Notes: a model not told the origin generated them from the sequence alone. Counted from the stretch's first letter, positions 1-7,762 are shown. The stretch is DNA of 24,824 nucleotides from an uncultured Dorea sp. (GCA_910586965.1 CAJUMF010000044.1:1-24824), one strand, 5' to 3'. Translations and numbers: made by a program.

Positions 1-53
1 AACCCACGTATCTAGCTTGGAAGGCTAGTGTTCTACCATTGAACTACACCCGC
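1..53 (-). tRNA. tRNA-Gly (TCC), 3' end cut by window edge
   Basis: Read on the minus strand, the 5' acceptor arm GCGGGTG starts at 53, followed by a D-arm with AGTTCAATGGTAGAAC and an anticodon arm CTAGC-CTTCCAA-GCTAG with anticodon TCC. The T-arm is only begun, because the window ends. It lies 12 nt downstream of tRNA-Pro and is probably co-transcribed with it. Confidence 0.93.
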
Positions 54-65
54 ATGAATCGTCTA

Positions 66-140
66 TCGGGGTGACAGGATTCGAACCTGCGACCTCCTGG
101 TCCCAAACCAGGCGCTCTAGCCAAGCTGAGCCACACCCCG
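66..140 (-). tRNA. tRNA-Pro (TGG)
   Basis: On the minus strand a full cloverleaf is visible. The acceptor CGGGGTG pairs with CACCCCG, the anticodon loop TTTGGGA gives anticodon TGG, and the T-loop is GTTCGAATC. CCA is not encoded. It is the first tRNA of a Pro-Gly pair driven by the promoter at 183-211. Confidence 0.95.
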
Positions 141-182
141 TTATTTTGTTATTAATATCTCGTTCTCCGTGACACAAGACAT

Positions 183-211
183 ATTATATATGATGGGTCT
201 CAGCTTGTCAA
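183..211 (-). promoter_or_regulatory. Promoter of the tRNA-Pro/tRNA-Gly operon
   Basis: On the minus strand, TTGACA (206-211) and TATAAT (183-188) are separated by exactly 17 nt. Both boxes match the sigma-A consensus perfectly, as expected for a strongly expressed stable-RNA operon. Confidence 0.85.
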
Positions 212-251
212 TAATTTTTTTAGTTTTTTTTCCGCATTTTATCATTTTATC

Positions 252-731
252 CTACACGTACATTAATTGAACATTCACCGTTCCATTTTCGTCAATTTCC
301 ATAATCATATATGACGGCTCACGCCCAATCTGGCGAGGATAGGCAATACTGCCAGGGTTCAGTGTGATAAGCCCGTCTTTCTTTGAATACGCCGGCCTGT
401 GCGTGTGTCCATACATCACGATGTCTGCCCCTCTTTTTTTTGCCTCCTTTTTCAGATATTCCTCATTCATAGTTACATAATAATAATGTCCATGTGTTAT
501 AAATATATGTTTTCCTTGTATTTCGAATTCTTCCTCCCGCGGAAGCTCTGAAAAGAAGTCGTTATTGCCTCCCACAATGTGTGCCGGGCAATCCACTAAA
601 GCTTGTATATAGTCCTCTCCGCCTTCTGTATCTCCAAGGTGTATCAGCATATCGATATCATCTGTCCGCTCCAGGACCTTTTCAAGATTACGATGTGATT
701 TGTGTGTATCGCTTACAATCAGTACCTTCAT
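252..731 (-). CDS. YfcE/YsnB-family metallophosphoesterase
   Basis: A 159-residue calcineurin-like phosphoesterase of the small YfcE/MJ0936 type. The metal-binding motifs occur in order: D8-x-H10 in VSDTH, GD at 33-34, GNND at 55-58, THGH at 79-82 and GHTH at 108-111. Family members hydrolyse phosphodiester model substrates with Mn2+ or similar metals; the true substrate is not known. It is the last gene of a three-gene minus-strand operon and starts 2 nt after the stop of the RdgB-type gene. Bacillus subtilis has the same pairing (ysnA-ysnB). No frameshift or missing motif is seen. Cytosolic, since there is no signal peptide. Confidence 0.93.
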   Translation of the reverse strand: MKVLIVSDTHKSHRNLEKVLERTDDIDMLIHLGDTEGGEDYIQALVDCPAHIVGGNNDFFSELPREEEFEIQGKHIFITHGHYYYVTMNEEYLKKEAKKRGADIVMYGHTHRPAYSKKDGLITLNPGSIAYPRQIGREPSYMIMEIDENGTVNVQLMYV

Positions 732-733
732 AT

Positions 734-1360
734 TTATCCCCGCTGTGCTTTTTTATCTTCAATAATCTCTCTCATTTTTCGGAGTCCTTCGCCGCGATGG
801 CTCAATGCATTCTTCTGTTCCGGCGAAAGCTCGGCACTGGTACATCCATACTCCGGCAAAAAGAATATAGGATCATACCCGAATCCATTCTCTCCGGCTA
901 TTTTACAGCCGATGACGCCTTCCATCGTCCCCCTTACTACTTTGCTTGTCCCGTCCGGAAACGCCGCCGCAATGGCACATACGAATCTTGCTGTACGTTT
1001 CTCATCCGGCACTCCTGAAAGCCTGTCTAAAAGTGCCTGATTTTTAATATCATATGATGTATTCTCCCCCATATAACGGGCCGAATAGATTCCCGGTTCT
1101 TTATTCAGATAATCAATCTCAAGCCCGGAATCATCCGCAAGTATGATGGCGTCTTTATACTCCGGATTTCGCGAAGCAATTTCTGCAATTCCCTTTGCCT
1201 TGATCAGAGCATTCTCTTCAAATGTCTCTCCGTCTTCCACAATATCCGCTGTTATCCCAGCCTCTTTTTGAGATAGTACCTTCATCCCAAGACCATCCAG
1301 GATCATGCGGATCTCTGTCATCTTATTTTCATTTCCCGTTGCAAATATTATCTTCTCCAT
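734..1360 (-). CDS. rdgB: XTP/dITP pyrophosphatase (RdgB/HAM1 family)
   Basis: A 208-residue house-cleaning nucleotide pyrophosphatase that removes dITP, XTP and ITP from the pool, releasing the monophosphate and pyrophosphate. Family signatures are the N-terminal FATGNENK motif (residues 6-13), the DDSGL metal/substrate motif (76-80) followed by PGIYSARY, and the C-terminal SHRG motif (187-190) that contacts the base. Length is normal for the family (about 200). It lies 6 nt downstream of the RNA methyltransferase gene and directly upstream of the phosphoesterase gene, so the three are probably one transcript. Confidence 0.95.
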   Translation of the reverse strand: MEKIIFATGNENKMTEIRMILDGLGMKVLSQKEAGITADIVEDGETFEENALIKAKGIAEIASRNPEYKDAIILADDSGLEIDYLNKEPGIYSARYMGENTSYDIKNQALLDRLSGVPDEKRTARFVCAIAAAFPDGTSKVVRGTMEGVIGCKIAGENGFGYDPIFFLPEYGCTSAELSPEQKNALSHRGEGLRKMREIIEDKKAQRG

Positions 1361-1366
1361 ATGCTC

Positions 1367-2518
1367 TCACTCCTTTGTCCTCTTCGGCGGTTTGGGGCCT
1401 AAAAACTGATAATAATATGTTTTCAGCATCCCATTATATATCTTCCTGTTTTTGTCTGCTTTTCTTCCAAAATACTTCTCCGCCTCCTCATAGGATGTGA
1501 TCATATAAGCCGACCAGGAATCCAACTGCCTGAACCTGTCCCCGAATGCCTTGTATAACTGCGGCAGATCTTTCTTGTCCTCCAAACGCTCTCCGTAAGG
1601 AGGATTGGTGATGATAAAGCCATATTTCTTCGGATGGCTTAACTGCTCTACCGGCCTCTGCTGAAAATGAATAAGCTCTCCGACTCCCGCCTCTTTTGCA
1701 TTCTCTCTGGCTATCTTAATAACAGAATCATCTGCGTCATACCCTTGTATATCCACAGCTATCTTGTCTTCTATCACATCATTCGCTTCATCAAGCACAC
1801 GATACCAGAGCTTTTTAGGCACCAGATTGTCCCACTCTTCCGCCGTGAAGGAACGGTTCATACCCGGGGCTATATTGGACGCTATCATCGCAGCCTCAAT
1901 GGGAAATGTACCGCTTCCGCAAAAAGGATCTACAAGTATCCGGTCTTTCCTCCATGGTGTCAGCATAATAAGCGCTGCGGCAAGTGTCTCTGTTATAGGG
2001 GCTTTTCCCGCAATTTCCCGATATCCTCTTTTGTGAAGCGAAACACCGGAACTGTCTATTCCAACCGTCACCACATCCTTCATCAAAAAAACTCTGATCG
2101 GATACGCGGCACCGTCCTCGGGAAACCATTCAATATGGCAGCTCTCCTGCAGCTTACGCACGATCGCTTTTTTCATGATTGACTGGATATCAGAAGGACT
2201 GAACAGTTTACTTTTCACAGAAGCCGCTTTAGCTACCCAGAATCTCCCGTCTTTCGGAATATATTCCTCCCACGGAAGTTTTTTTGTCTTTTCAAATAGC
2301 TCCTCAAAAGTAACCGCCCTAAAGCTTCCGACTTTCAGCAATATCCTCTCTGCTGTACGTAAGAATACATTCGCCCTGCAAAGGGCATCCGCATCTCCGT
2401 AAAAAGTCACTCTTCCATCCTCTACTTCAGCAATCTCATATCCCAGATCAATAATTTCTCTTTTTAAAACCGCCTCCAGCCCGAAGTGGCACGGGGCAAT
2501 CAATTCCATCTTTTTCAT
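1367..2518 (-). CDS. THUMP-domain class I RNA guanine-N2 methyltransferase (RlmL/YpsC type)
   Basis: A 383-residue SAM-dependent methyltransferase of the RlmL N-terminal/YpsC family, which methylates guanine N2 in 23S rRNA. A THUMP-like RNA-binding region covers about residues 50-160. The Rossmann methyltransferase part has the SAM loop DPFCGSGT (197-204) and the catalytic NPPY motif (305-308). I chose the ATG at 2518 because GGAGAG lies 4 nt upstream; an in-frame ATG at 2530 would add four residues but lacks a good ribosome binding site. The exact target nucleotide cannot be read from sequence. First gene of the minus-strand operon with rdgB and the phosphoesterase. Confidence 0.9.
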   Translation of the reverse strand: MKKMELIAPCHFGLEAVLKREIIDLGYEIAEVEDGRVTFYGDADALCRANVFLRTAERILLKVGSFRAVTFEELFEKTKKLPWEEYIPKDGRFWVAKAASVKSKLFSPSDIQSIMKKAIVRKLQESCHIEWFPEDGAAYPIRVFLMKDVVTVGIDSSGVSLHKRGYREIAGKAPITETLAAALIMLTPWRKDRILVDPFCGSGTFPIEAAMIASNIAPGMNRSFTAEEWDNLVPKKLWYRVLDEANDVIEDKIAVDIQGYDADDSVIKIARENAKEAGVGELIHFQQRPVEQLSHPKKYGFIITNPPYGERLEDKKDLPQLYKAFGDRFRQLDSWSAYMITSYEEAEKYFGRKADKNRKIYNGMLKTYYYQFLGPKPPKRTKE

Positions 2519-2592
2519 CCGTCTCTCCATGTATATTTTTTACTTCTTCATCTTACTTGCAAATATATCATTTTGTCAATCCTCAAACACGA

Positions 2593-2621
2593 AAATGAGG
2601 GATATGCTTTTTGCATATCCC
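2593..2621 (-). terminator. Rho-independent terminator of the Asn-rich protein gene
   Basis: On the minus strand, GGGATATGC and GCATATCCC (arms 2613-2621 and 2599-2607) form a perfect 9-bp stem followed by TCATTTTC. It lies 20 nt after the stop of the small gene at 2641-2820 and before the methyltransferase operon. Confidence 0.7.
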
Positions 2622-2640
2622 CCGTCTGCTCTGTGTTTGA

Positions 2641-2820
2641 TTAGTAGTTATTGCTTGTGTCAGATGCATTCTTATTTGAAGAATTCTGGTTAGATGCATT
2701 CTTGTTTGTTGAATTCTGGTTGGATGCATTCTTGTTCGTTGAGTTCTGGTTGGATGCATTCTTGTTTGAAGAATTCTGATTAGATGCGTTCTGGTTTGTT
2801 GAATTATAATTTTTAGCCAT
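2641..2820 (-). CDS. Small Asn/Ser-rich decapeptide-repeat protein (SASP-like)
   Basis: A 59-residue protein that starts MAKNYNSTNQ and then consists of four near-perfect decamers of the form NASNQNS[S/T]NK, ending NASDTSNNY. About 80 percent of residues are Asn, Ser, Ala or Lys, and no hydrophobic core is possible, so it is expected to be unfolded. A strong AGGAGG lies 8 nt before the ATG, and a terminator follows, so it is a real transcription unit. The composition recalls gamma-type small acid-soluble spore proteins (amino-acid stores in spores), which also carry internal repeats, but those are Gln-rich and the match is not diagnostic. Function is therefore inferred only weakly. Confidence 0.8.
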   Translation of the reverse strand: MAKNYNSTNQNASNQNSSNKNASNQNSTNKNASNQNSTNKNASNQNSSNKNASDTSNNY

Positions 2821-3005
2821 TTTATTTTCCTCCTAATCTTTTTGTTTCGGAGATATTATGTGTACTTTTCTCTTTTTTATGTAAAATATTAAGAAATTAA
2901 GATTTTTTTAATTTTTAACTTGCTTTTTGTTTCTTCCTATATTATACTATTCCTTGTAGAGAGAGAACTCTTTACAACCCCTTATTAATTATTTATACTC
3001 CCCTC

Positions 3006-3037
3006 AAAAGACCGATGGCTTCCCCCATCGGTCTTTT
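3006..3037 (-). terminator. Terminator after the DUF1700 gene (bidirectional)
   Basis: AAAAGACCGATGG (3006-3018) pairs perfectly with CCATCGGTCTTTT (3025-3037), with T-tracts on both strands. It lies 10 nt past the stop of the minus-strand DUF1700 gene. Confidence 0.88.
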
Positions 3038-3047
3038 ACTTTTACCT

Positions 3048-3497
3048 TTATTCTCTTCGCCCAAATAACCGGATAATAAACATGATAACAAGTATCGGCA
3101 CCAATATCGGTGCAACAAGACTGATGATTCCGCCGACAACTGCCAGCACCGCAATCAGTACACCGATAAATCCCAAAAGTATTACCGCAAGCTTCCATCC
3201 TCCCCCTCTGAAAAAGCCTGTTCGTCTTTCATAGCTGTCCTGCCGGTTGTTATAGGACTGCTCTTCTTCATAGACATAATTCATCTTCATGTCCCCCGGC
3301 TCTGATGTATCGATAATCGTCCGGGCAATCATCCATGGGTCACCCATCTCTTCTACAAGCTCTTCTTCAGATCTGCCTCTCTCTATCTCATCCGTCATAT
3401 ACACATCGTAATATTCCAGATTCTCCCGCACTGCCGGCTCTGCCAGATCATTACTCAAAGCTTCCCGCAGTTTATCTAAAAATTCCTTTTTTGTCAT
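3048..3497 (-). CDS. DUF1700 (HAAS-type) membrane protein
   Basis: A 149-residue protein. The N-terminal part (1-60) reads MTKKEFLDKLREALS and includes the EELVEEMGDPWMIA segment typical of DUF1700/HAAS domains. A charged linker follows (65-100), then two adjacent hydrophobic segments (about 101-122 and 124-143), and it ends in RLFGRRE. Family members are often paired with PadR-type regulators or sit in envelope-stress loci; no such partner is beside it here. The ATG at 3497 has GGAGG 7 nt upstream; an in-frame extension to 3545 overlaps the upstream glnN terminator and is rejected. Exact role unknown. Confidence 0.85.
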   Translation of the reverse strand: MTKKEFLDKLREALSNDLAEPAVRENLEYYDVYMTDEIERGRSEEELVEEMGDPWMIARTIIDTSEPGDMKMNYVYEEEQSYNNRQDSYERRTGFFRGGGWKLAVILLGFIGVLIAVLAVVGGIISLVAPILVPILVIMFIIRLFGRRE

Positions 3498-3520
3498 TGA
3501 TATCCTCCTGCCCGCGCAAT

Positions 3521-3577
3521 ATAAAAACCTACCCTCAGAAGACATAACAGCTCACGCTTTTTGTCCACTGAGGGTAG
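3521..3577 (-). terminator. Terminator after glutamine synthetase III
   Basis: On the minus strand CTACCCTCAG (3568-3577) pairs perfectly with CTGAGGGTAG (3529-3538), closing an imperfect 29-nt loop and followed by GTTTTTATATT. It lies 17 nt past the glnN stop and just upstream of the DUF1700 ribosome binding site. Confidence 0.72.
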
Positions 3578-3593
3578 AATAACATATTTTCAC

Positions 3594-5714
3594 CTATACT
3601 TCAAATATCAAATCACCGTAAGACGGCATTGGCCATGCCTCTTTATCTACGATCATCTCCAGCTTATCCACAGGAGAACGTAAAGCCTCCATGGCAGGCA
3701 CTACATCAAAATGATAGAATCTCGCCTGTTTTTCGCCCTCTGCCATTGAAGCAGCCTTATCAACCAGCTCTGACAGCTTCACATTTGCCTCTTTCGTCTC
3801 AACAAGGAGCTTTGATACTTCTGCCAATGTTTCTGCCTGCACAGTTGCATCAACCCCTGCTGCTTTCACTGCTATCACTGTATCCGCGAGAGCCTTTGTA
3901 TACTTGATGACCGCCGGAATAAACTGCTTGCTCGCCATATCGATCATCGTGCGCGCTTCGATATTGATTGCTTTTGCGTAGTTCTCATACTTAATCTCCG
4001 CACGTGATTCAAGCTCCGTCTTTGTAAAGACTTTGAACTTCTCAAACATCTGTACTGCCTTATCTGTCGTAAGCGCCGGAATTGCTTCGACCATAGATCT
4101 TATATTCGGCAATCCGCGCCTTTCGGCTTCCTCCACCCACTCATCAGAATAACCATTTCCATTAAATACAATGCGGTGATGCTCTGCCGCATATTTCTTG
4201 ATCAGATCATGTACTGCAAGGTTGAAATCATCCGCCGCCTCAAGCACATCGCAAGCTTCCGAGAATGCCTCTGCAACAATCGTGTTAAGTACAACATTCG
4301 GTCCTGCTATCGAATCACGGGAACCTACCATACGGAATTCAAACTTATTCCCTGTAAATGCAAACGGAGACGTTCTGTTCCGGTCTGTGGCATCTTTTGC
4401 CAGTTCAGGCAGTGTTCTTACACCTGTCTCAAGCCGACCTTCCTTAATGCTGTGTGTGGCCTCTCCGGATACAATGAGCTGCTCCATCACATCCTCCAAC
4501 TGCTCTCCTAAAAATACAGAGATAATTGCCGGAGGAGCCTCATTCGCTCCAAGCCTGTGGTCATTTCCGGGGTCTGCCGCCGATTCACGAAGAAGGTCAG
4601 CATGTCTGTCAACTGCTTTCAATATACACGTCAAAACAAGCAAAAACTGTATATTCTCATGAGGTGTCTTTCCCGGTTCTAAAAGATTCTTTCCGTCATC
4701 TGTCGTAAGTGACCAGTTATTGTGCTTACCAGAACCGTTCACACCTGCAAAAGGCTTCTCATGGAGCAGACACTTCATACCATGCTGACACGCAACTCTC
4801 TTTAATGTCTGCATAACAAGATGGTTATGGTCTACCGCCACATTGGCCTTCGCATAGATCGGGGCAAGTTCGTGCTGTGCCGGCGCCACCTCATTATGCT
4901 GTGTCTTAGCTGACACACCAACTTTCCACAGCTCTTCATTGACCTCTTTCATAAACCCTGCAATTCTCTGACGGATCGTCCCAAAATAGTGATCATCGAG
5001 CTCCTGTCCTTTCGGCGGCATTGCACCAAATAAGGTACGCCCTGTATATATCAGATCCTTCCTCTGGAAAAACTTCTCTGCATCCACAAGAAAATACTCC
5101 TGCTCGGGCCCTACAGACGGTGTCACTTTGCTGGAGGTGGTATTTCCAAACAAACGCAAAAGCCTTATTGACTGTTCGCTGATCGCCTCCATAGAACGAA
5201 GAAGGGGAGTCTTCTGGTCAAGTGCTTCCCCGGTATAGGAACAGAACGCTGTAGGAATACAGAGTGTGGCACCTGCCGCATCATGTCTTACAAATGCCGG
5301 AGATGTACAATCCCATGCTGTATATCCTCTCGCCTCAAAGGTTGCCCTAAGCCCTCCTGACGGAAATGAAGATGCATCCGGTTCTCCCTTGATCAGCTCT
5401 TTTCCGGAAAAGCTCATAAGTATTTTCCCATTATCAAGAGGTGCCGAAATAAAAGAATCATGTTTTTCTGCAGTGACTCCTGTCAAAGGCTGAAACCAGT
5501 GGGTATAGTGGGTTGCTCCCTTTTCTATTGCCCATTCCTTCATCTCATGGGCAATAACATCCGCCGTAGCCAGATCCAGCTCTTTGCCCTCCTCAATCGT
5601 TCTCTTCAAATCTCTGTAGACCTTTTTTGGCAGACGTTCCTGCATAACACTGTCATTAAACACGTCCTCACCGAAAATATCTGCCACATTAAATGCTCCA
5701 TTCATAACGTTCAT
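3594..5714 (-). CDS. glnN: Glutamine synthetase type III (GlnN)
   Basis: A 706-residue enzyme making glutamine from glutamate, ammonia and ATP. Length near 700 residues separates type III from types I (about 450) and II. Visible family motifs are the GPEQEYF metal-binding motif (202-208), NEVAPAQHE (274-282) and the ATP-site motif NGSGKHNNWS (326-335), plus the GAN-EAPPAI segment near 390. Monocistronic, with its own terminator at 3529-3577 and the aldolase terminator upstream. Start is either the ATG at 5714, which follows AAAGGG very closely, or the ATG at 5705, whose spacing to AAAGGG (11 nt) is more usual; the difference is three residues. No riboswitch recognised. Confidence 0.96.
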   Translation of the reverse strand: MNVMNGAFNVADIFGEDVFNDSVMQERLPKKVYRDLKRTIEEGKELDLATADVIAHEMKEWAIEKGATHYTHWFQPLTGVTAEKHDSFISAPLDNGKILMSFSGKELIKGEPDASSFPSGGLRATFEARGYTAWDCTSPAFVRHDAAGATLCIPTAFCSYTGEALDQKTPLLRSMEAISEQSIRLLRLFGNTTSSKVTPSVGPEQEYFLVDAEKFFQRKDLIYTGRTLFGAMPPKGQELDDHYFGTIRQRIAGFMKEVNEELWKVGVSAKTQHNEVAPAQHELAPIYAKANVAVDHNHLVMQTLKRVACQHGMKCLLHEKPFAGVNGSGKHNNWSLTTDDGKNLLEPGKTPHENIQFLLVLTCILKAVDRHADLLRESAADPGNDHRLGANEAPPAIISVFLGEQLEDVMEQLIVSGEATHSIKEGRLETGVRTLPELAKDATDRNRTSPFAFTGNKFEFRMVGSRDSIAGPNVVLNTIVAEAFSEACDVLEAADDFNLAVHDLIKKYAAEHHRIVFNGNGYSDEWVEEAERRGLPNIRSMVEAIPALTTDKAVQMFEKFKVFTKTELESRAEIKYENYAKAINIEARTMIDMASKQFIPAVIKYTKALADTVIAVKAAGVDATVQAETLAEVSKLLVETKEANVKLSELVDKAASMAEGEKQARFYHFDVVPAMEALRSPVDKLEMIVDKEAWPMPSYGDLIFEV

Positions 5715-5793
5715 GTCCCTTTCTTACATTTCATTTACTTGCCCGGCTTAACACCGCCAAACACAAATATACCGAATTCCCACGGTACATTAG

Positions 5794-5829
5794 AAAAAAA
5801 GGCATCCCAACACAGATTGGAACGCCTTT
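5794..5829 (-). terminator. Terminator after fructose-bisphosphate aldolase
   Basis: AAAGGCATCCCAA (5798-5810) pairs with TTGGAACGCCTTT (5817-5829) with two wobbles. On the minus strand the stem is followed by a run of seven T. It lies about 65 nt beyond the aldolase stop and upstream of glnN. Confidence 0.85.
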
Positions 5830-5892
5830 GTTCTTGCTACGTCTGTTAGTATAACTCAATCAAACCAAAAAGGCAAGAAAAATTTTTAATAC

Positions 5893-6756
5893 TTACGCCT
5901 TACCAACAGATCCGAATAATTCCATCTTCTCTTTTACTTTAGCAACGATCGCCTCTGCACCCGGCTTTAACAACTTACGCGGGTCAAATCCTTTTCCTTC
6001 CAGATCCTTTCCAGCCTCAACATATTTGCGTGTCGCCTCTGCAAATACTAACTGACACTCTGTATTAACGTTAATCTTAGCTACGCCAAGGTCAATCGCT
6101 TTCTTGATCATATCATCCGGAATTCCTGTACCGCCGTGAAGAACTAACGGCATATCGCCTGTAAGCTTCTGGATCGCATCCAGAGTCTCAAAGCTTAACC
6201 CTGCCCAGTTCTCAGGATATTTTCCGTGGATGTTTCCGATACCTGCTGCTAACATGTCCACACCAAGGTCAGCAATCATCTTGCACTCGTTCGGGTCTGC
6301 ACACTCGCCCTGTCCTACAACGCCGTCTTCCTCGCCGCCGATAGCTCCGACCTCTGCCTCGATGGACATCCCTTTCTCTCTGCAGATATCAATCAGCTCT
6401 TTCGTCTTAGCAACGTTCTCCTCGATGGGATACTTGGAGCCGTCGAACATAATAGATGTAAAGCCCGCCTCGATGCACTTCTTGCATCCGTCATAGCTGC
6501 CGTGGTCAAGATGAGTAGCAACCGGAACCGTGATTCCCATCTCCTCTACCATTGCCTCTACCATTGCCTCAACAGTCTTAAATCCTGTCATGTACTTTCC
6601 AGCGCCCTCGGAAACACCTAAGATAACCGGTGATTTGCACTCCTCAGCAGCCTGAAGAATCGCTTTTGTCCACTCAAGGTTGTTGATGTTGAACTGTCCT
6701 ACTGCGTAGTGGCCTGCTACTGCTTTCTGCAGCATCTCTTTTGCTGATACCATCAT
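5893..6756 (-). CDS. fba: Class II fructose-1,6-bisphosphate aldolase
   Basis: A 287-residue zinc-dependent glycolytic aldolase interconverting fructose-1,6-bisphosphate with dihydroxyacetone phosphate and glyceraldehyde-3-phosphate. Motifs include GQFNINNLEW near the N-terminus, the zinc-ligand motif HLDHGS (82-87), the phosphate-binding LHGGTGIP segment and INVNTE. I chose the ATG at 6756 because GGAGG lies 9 nt upstream and family members begin M-V-S-A/T-E-M. A longer in-frame reading to 6918 runs through the promoter and into the element's attachment repeat, so it is not protein. The gene is intact despite the element inserted about 120 nt upstream. Confidence 0.96.
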   Translation of the reverse strand: MMVSAKEMLQKAVAGHYAVGQFNINNLEWTKAILQAAEECKSPVILGVSEGAGKYMTGFKTVEAMVEAMVEEMGITVPVATHLDHGSYDGCKKCIEAGFTSIMFDGSKYPIEENVAKTKELIDICREKGMSIEAEVGAIGGEEDGVVGQGECADPNECKMIADLGVDMLAAGIGNIHGKYPENWAGLSFETLDAIQKLTGDMPLVLHGGTGIPDDMIKKAIDLGVAKINVNTECQLVFAEATRKYVEAGKDLEGKGFDPRKLLKPGAEAIVAKVKEKMELFGSVGKA

Positions 6757-6834
6757 ATCTTTATTCCTCCAATTTTCCTGGTCTGCGCCGCATTTTGCAA
6801 ATCCAGTACAGACGTTAATAATTTCACTTTTTTT

Positions 6835-6863
6835 ATTATAGCTCATAAACGCCAAAAAAACAA
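6835..6863 (-). promoter_or_regulatory. Promoter of fba
   Basis: On the minus strand TTGTTT (6858-6863) and TATAAT (6835-6840) are 17 nt apart, 78 nt upstream of the chosen fba start. It lies just outside the attachment repeat, so the insertion left it in place. Confidence 0.65.
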
Positions 6864-6866
6864 CAG

Positions 6867-6901
6867 AAAAAAATCCTCTCAAAGATTTCTCTTCAAGAGG
6901 A
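6867..6901 (-). terminator. Duplicated tRNA-Glu terminator at the left junction
   Basis: TCCTCTCAAAGA and TCTTCAAGAGGA pair around a TTTC loop, followed on the minus strand by seven T. It is a copy of the terminator downstream of tRNA-Glu(CTC) at 20492-20528. It would stop minus-strand transcription leaving the element just before the fba promoter. Confidence 0.85.
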
Positions 6902-6933
6902 ATTTCCAGTGACTCCAAGGGGAATCGAACCCC
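6874..6933. repeat. attL: Left attachment site (60-bp direct repeat, copy 1)
   Basis: These 60 nt are identical to 20500-20559. They contain the tRNA-Glu terminator stem and the last 24 nt of tRNA-Glu (6910-6933), after which similarity stops abruptly. This is the classic footprint of a tyrosine integrase using a tRNA 3' end. Spacing of the repeats gives an element of 13,626 bp. Confidence 0.95.
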
Positions 6934-6999
6934 GTAAATTACCCGAAAACCGCATAGAAAGGAGGCTATTTCACGTCATCTAACGGGTGTTCTCAAAAA

Positions 7000-7056
7000 T
7001 GTACTCAAGAAGTGTACTCAAAAATCAGCCGAAATGTACTCAAAAAGTGTACTCAA
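7000..7056 (+). repeat. Integrase arm-type site cluster, left end (4 x TGTACTCAA)
   Basis: Four exact copies of TGTACTCAA lie at 7000, 7013, 7035 and 7048, as two pairs each 13 nt apart. The same motif recurs at the right end (20389, 20399). Short directly repeated motifs inside both ends of an element are the usual arm sites bound by the N-terminal domain of tyrosine integrases. Confidence 0.8.
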
Positions 7057-7084
7057 AATACGTTACACTTAAAAGACCATATAC

Positions 7085-7108
7085 AATTGATGTATATGAT
7101 TTTTTATG
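7085..7108 (+). terminator. Possible terminator near the left end
   Basis: CATATAC and GTATATG form a 7-bp stem around AATTGAT, followed by ATTTTTT. It would stop plus-strand transcripts entering from the left junction. The stem is AT-rich and short. Confidence 0.45.
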
Positions 7109-7401
7109 AATCCACCTCGGCACGAATACCCCCTCCCCGTTTATCCGCAATCTCACCCAGCGCTCCGAAGGACAGACCGAGCGACGGTTTCCCATGGGGT
7201 TTTAGGGTCGTCGGTCTGAGCGTCCTCTTCCAAATATATATAGTATGCTATTTATTTGCCGCCCTCCAAGGCAACTCGCTTTCCCCTATGGGAGACGGGC
7301 AGAGGGGAAGGGAAATCCGCTCAGGGAGCAAATATGTCCTCTCAATATTTGCGTACTGGATTTTCAGGGGTGACGGAATGGTACACAAAGAACAATCAAA
7401 A
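7109..7401. other. GC-rich structured non-coding stretch
   Basis: About 290 nt that are much richer in G and C than the cargo that follows. No convincing gene: a plus-strand reading frame through it lacks a ribosome binding site and starts within the integrase arm sites. It contains an imperfect hairpin at 7171-7226 (AGACCGA-g-CGAC against GTCG-TCGGTCT, with outer GGAC/GTCC) and several G-runs and C-runs. Candidates are a structured RNA or a single-strand origin; neither is demonstrated. Confidence 0.4.
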
Positions 7402-7417
7402 GTTCACACGTCTGAAC
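7402..7417. repeat. 16-bp palindrome, copy 1
   Basis: GTTCACACGTCTGAAC, a near-perfect palindrome of the form GTTCANACGTNTGAAC. Its reverse complement is identical to the copy at 10024-10039. It marks the left edge of the cargo region. Confidence 0.85.
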
Positions 7418-7455
7418 CCTTTGCTTAGATAACTTTACAAATCTTCGCGGTTACC

Positions 7456-7480
7456 TATACTTATTTCTACGAATTTAAGT
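7456..7480. repeat. Direct repeat downstream of cargo, copy 1
   Basis: TATACTTATTTCTAC followed by G and AATTTAAGT; the copy at 10217-10241 differs only by A for G. Weaker similarity extends on both sides, so about 7427-7634 matches about 10190-10371. This supports a segmental duplication. Confidence 0.7.
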
Positions 7481-7563
7481 ATAAACATTAGCGGGTTATC
7501 TTTTATTCTGTAACTTATAAACTATCTCTCAGTAAGCCAGTTAATACCGATTTCATTTTATAT

Positions 7564-7633
7564 ATTTTACAACACTTCAAAGTTATTTACAACATCTATG
7601 TAAAAAACACCCAACTCTTTCAAGTTGGGTGTT
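7564..7633 (-). promoter_or_regulatory. Promoter/terminator repeat unit, copy 1
   Basis: On the minus strand, an incoming terminator (AACACCCAACT/AGTTGGGTGTT stem at 7606-7633, then T-run) is followed by a promoter with -35 TTGTAA (7587-7592) and -10 TAAAAT (7564-7569), 17 nt apart. The same arrangement and spacing recur at 8082, 8362 and 10312. Confidence 0.65.
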
Positions 7634-7681
7634 GCACATTCATAATAAGTATAGCTTGTCTATTCAAGTGAGGTGATTCAT

Positions 7682-7762
7682 ATGATTATAACTATTTTTA
7701 AGTTAGTCATCGTCATTTTTCTTGGGTTATATACATACAGTGAATGTAAGTACAATCACTAA
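7682..7762 (+). CDS. 26-aa hydrophobic peptide 1 (type I toxin-like)
   Basis: A 26-residue peptide beginning MIITIFKLVIVIFLGLY and ending SECKYNH: one hydrophobic stretch of about 16 residues and a short polar tail. GAGGTGAT lies 5 nt before the ATG. It follows promoter/terminator unit 1. Small single-span peptides of this shape, with an opposing promoter, are characteristic of type I toxin-antitoxin systems, but no named family (Fst, TxpA, Ldr) is recognised. Unlike peptides 2 and 3 it has no good plus-strand promoter: only TTGCAC at 7632 with no -10 at a suitable distance, so it may be decayed. Confidence 0.55.
   Translation: MIITIFKLVIVIFLGLYTYSECKYNH

Noticed and set aside
6757..6918. 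N-terminal extension of the aldolase
   Set aside because: It would include the fba promoter and part of the attachment repeat; the ATG at 6756 has GGAGG and matches family N-termini.
7012..7428. Plus-strand open frame of 138 codons at the left end of the element
   Set aside because: It begins within the integrase arm-type repeats, has no ribosome binding site, passes through a hairpin and a palindrome, and its translation has no protein-like pattern.
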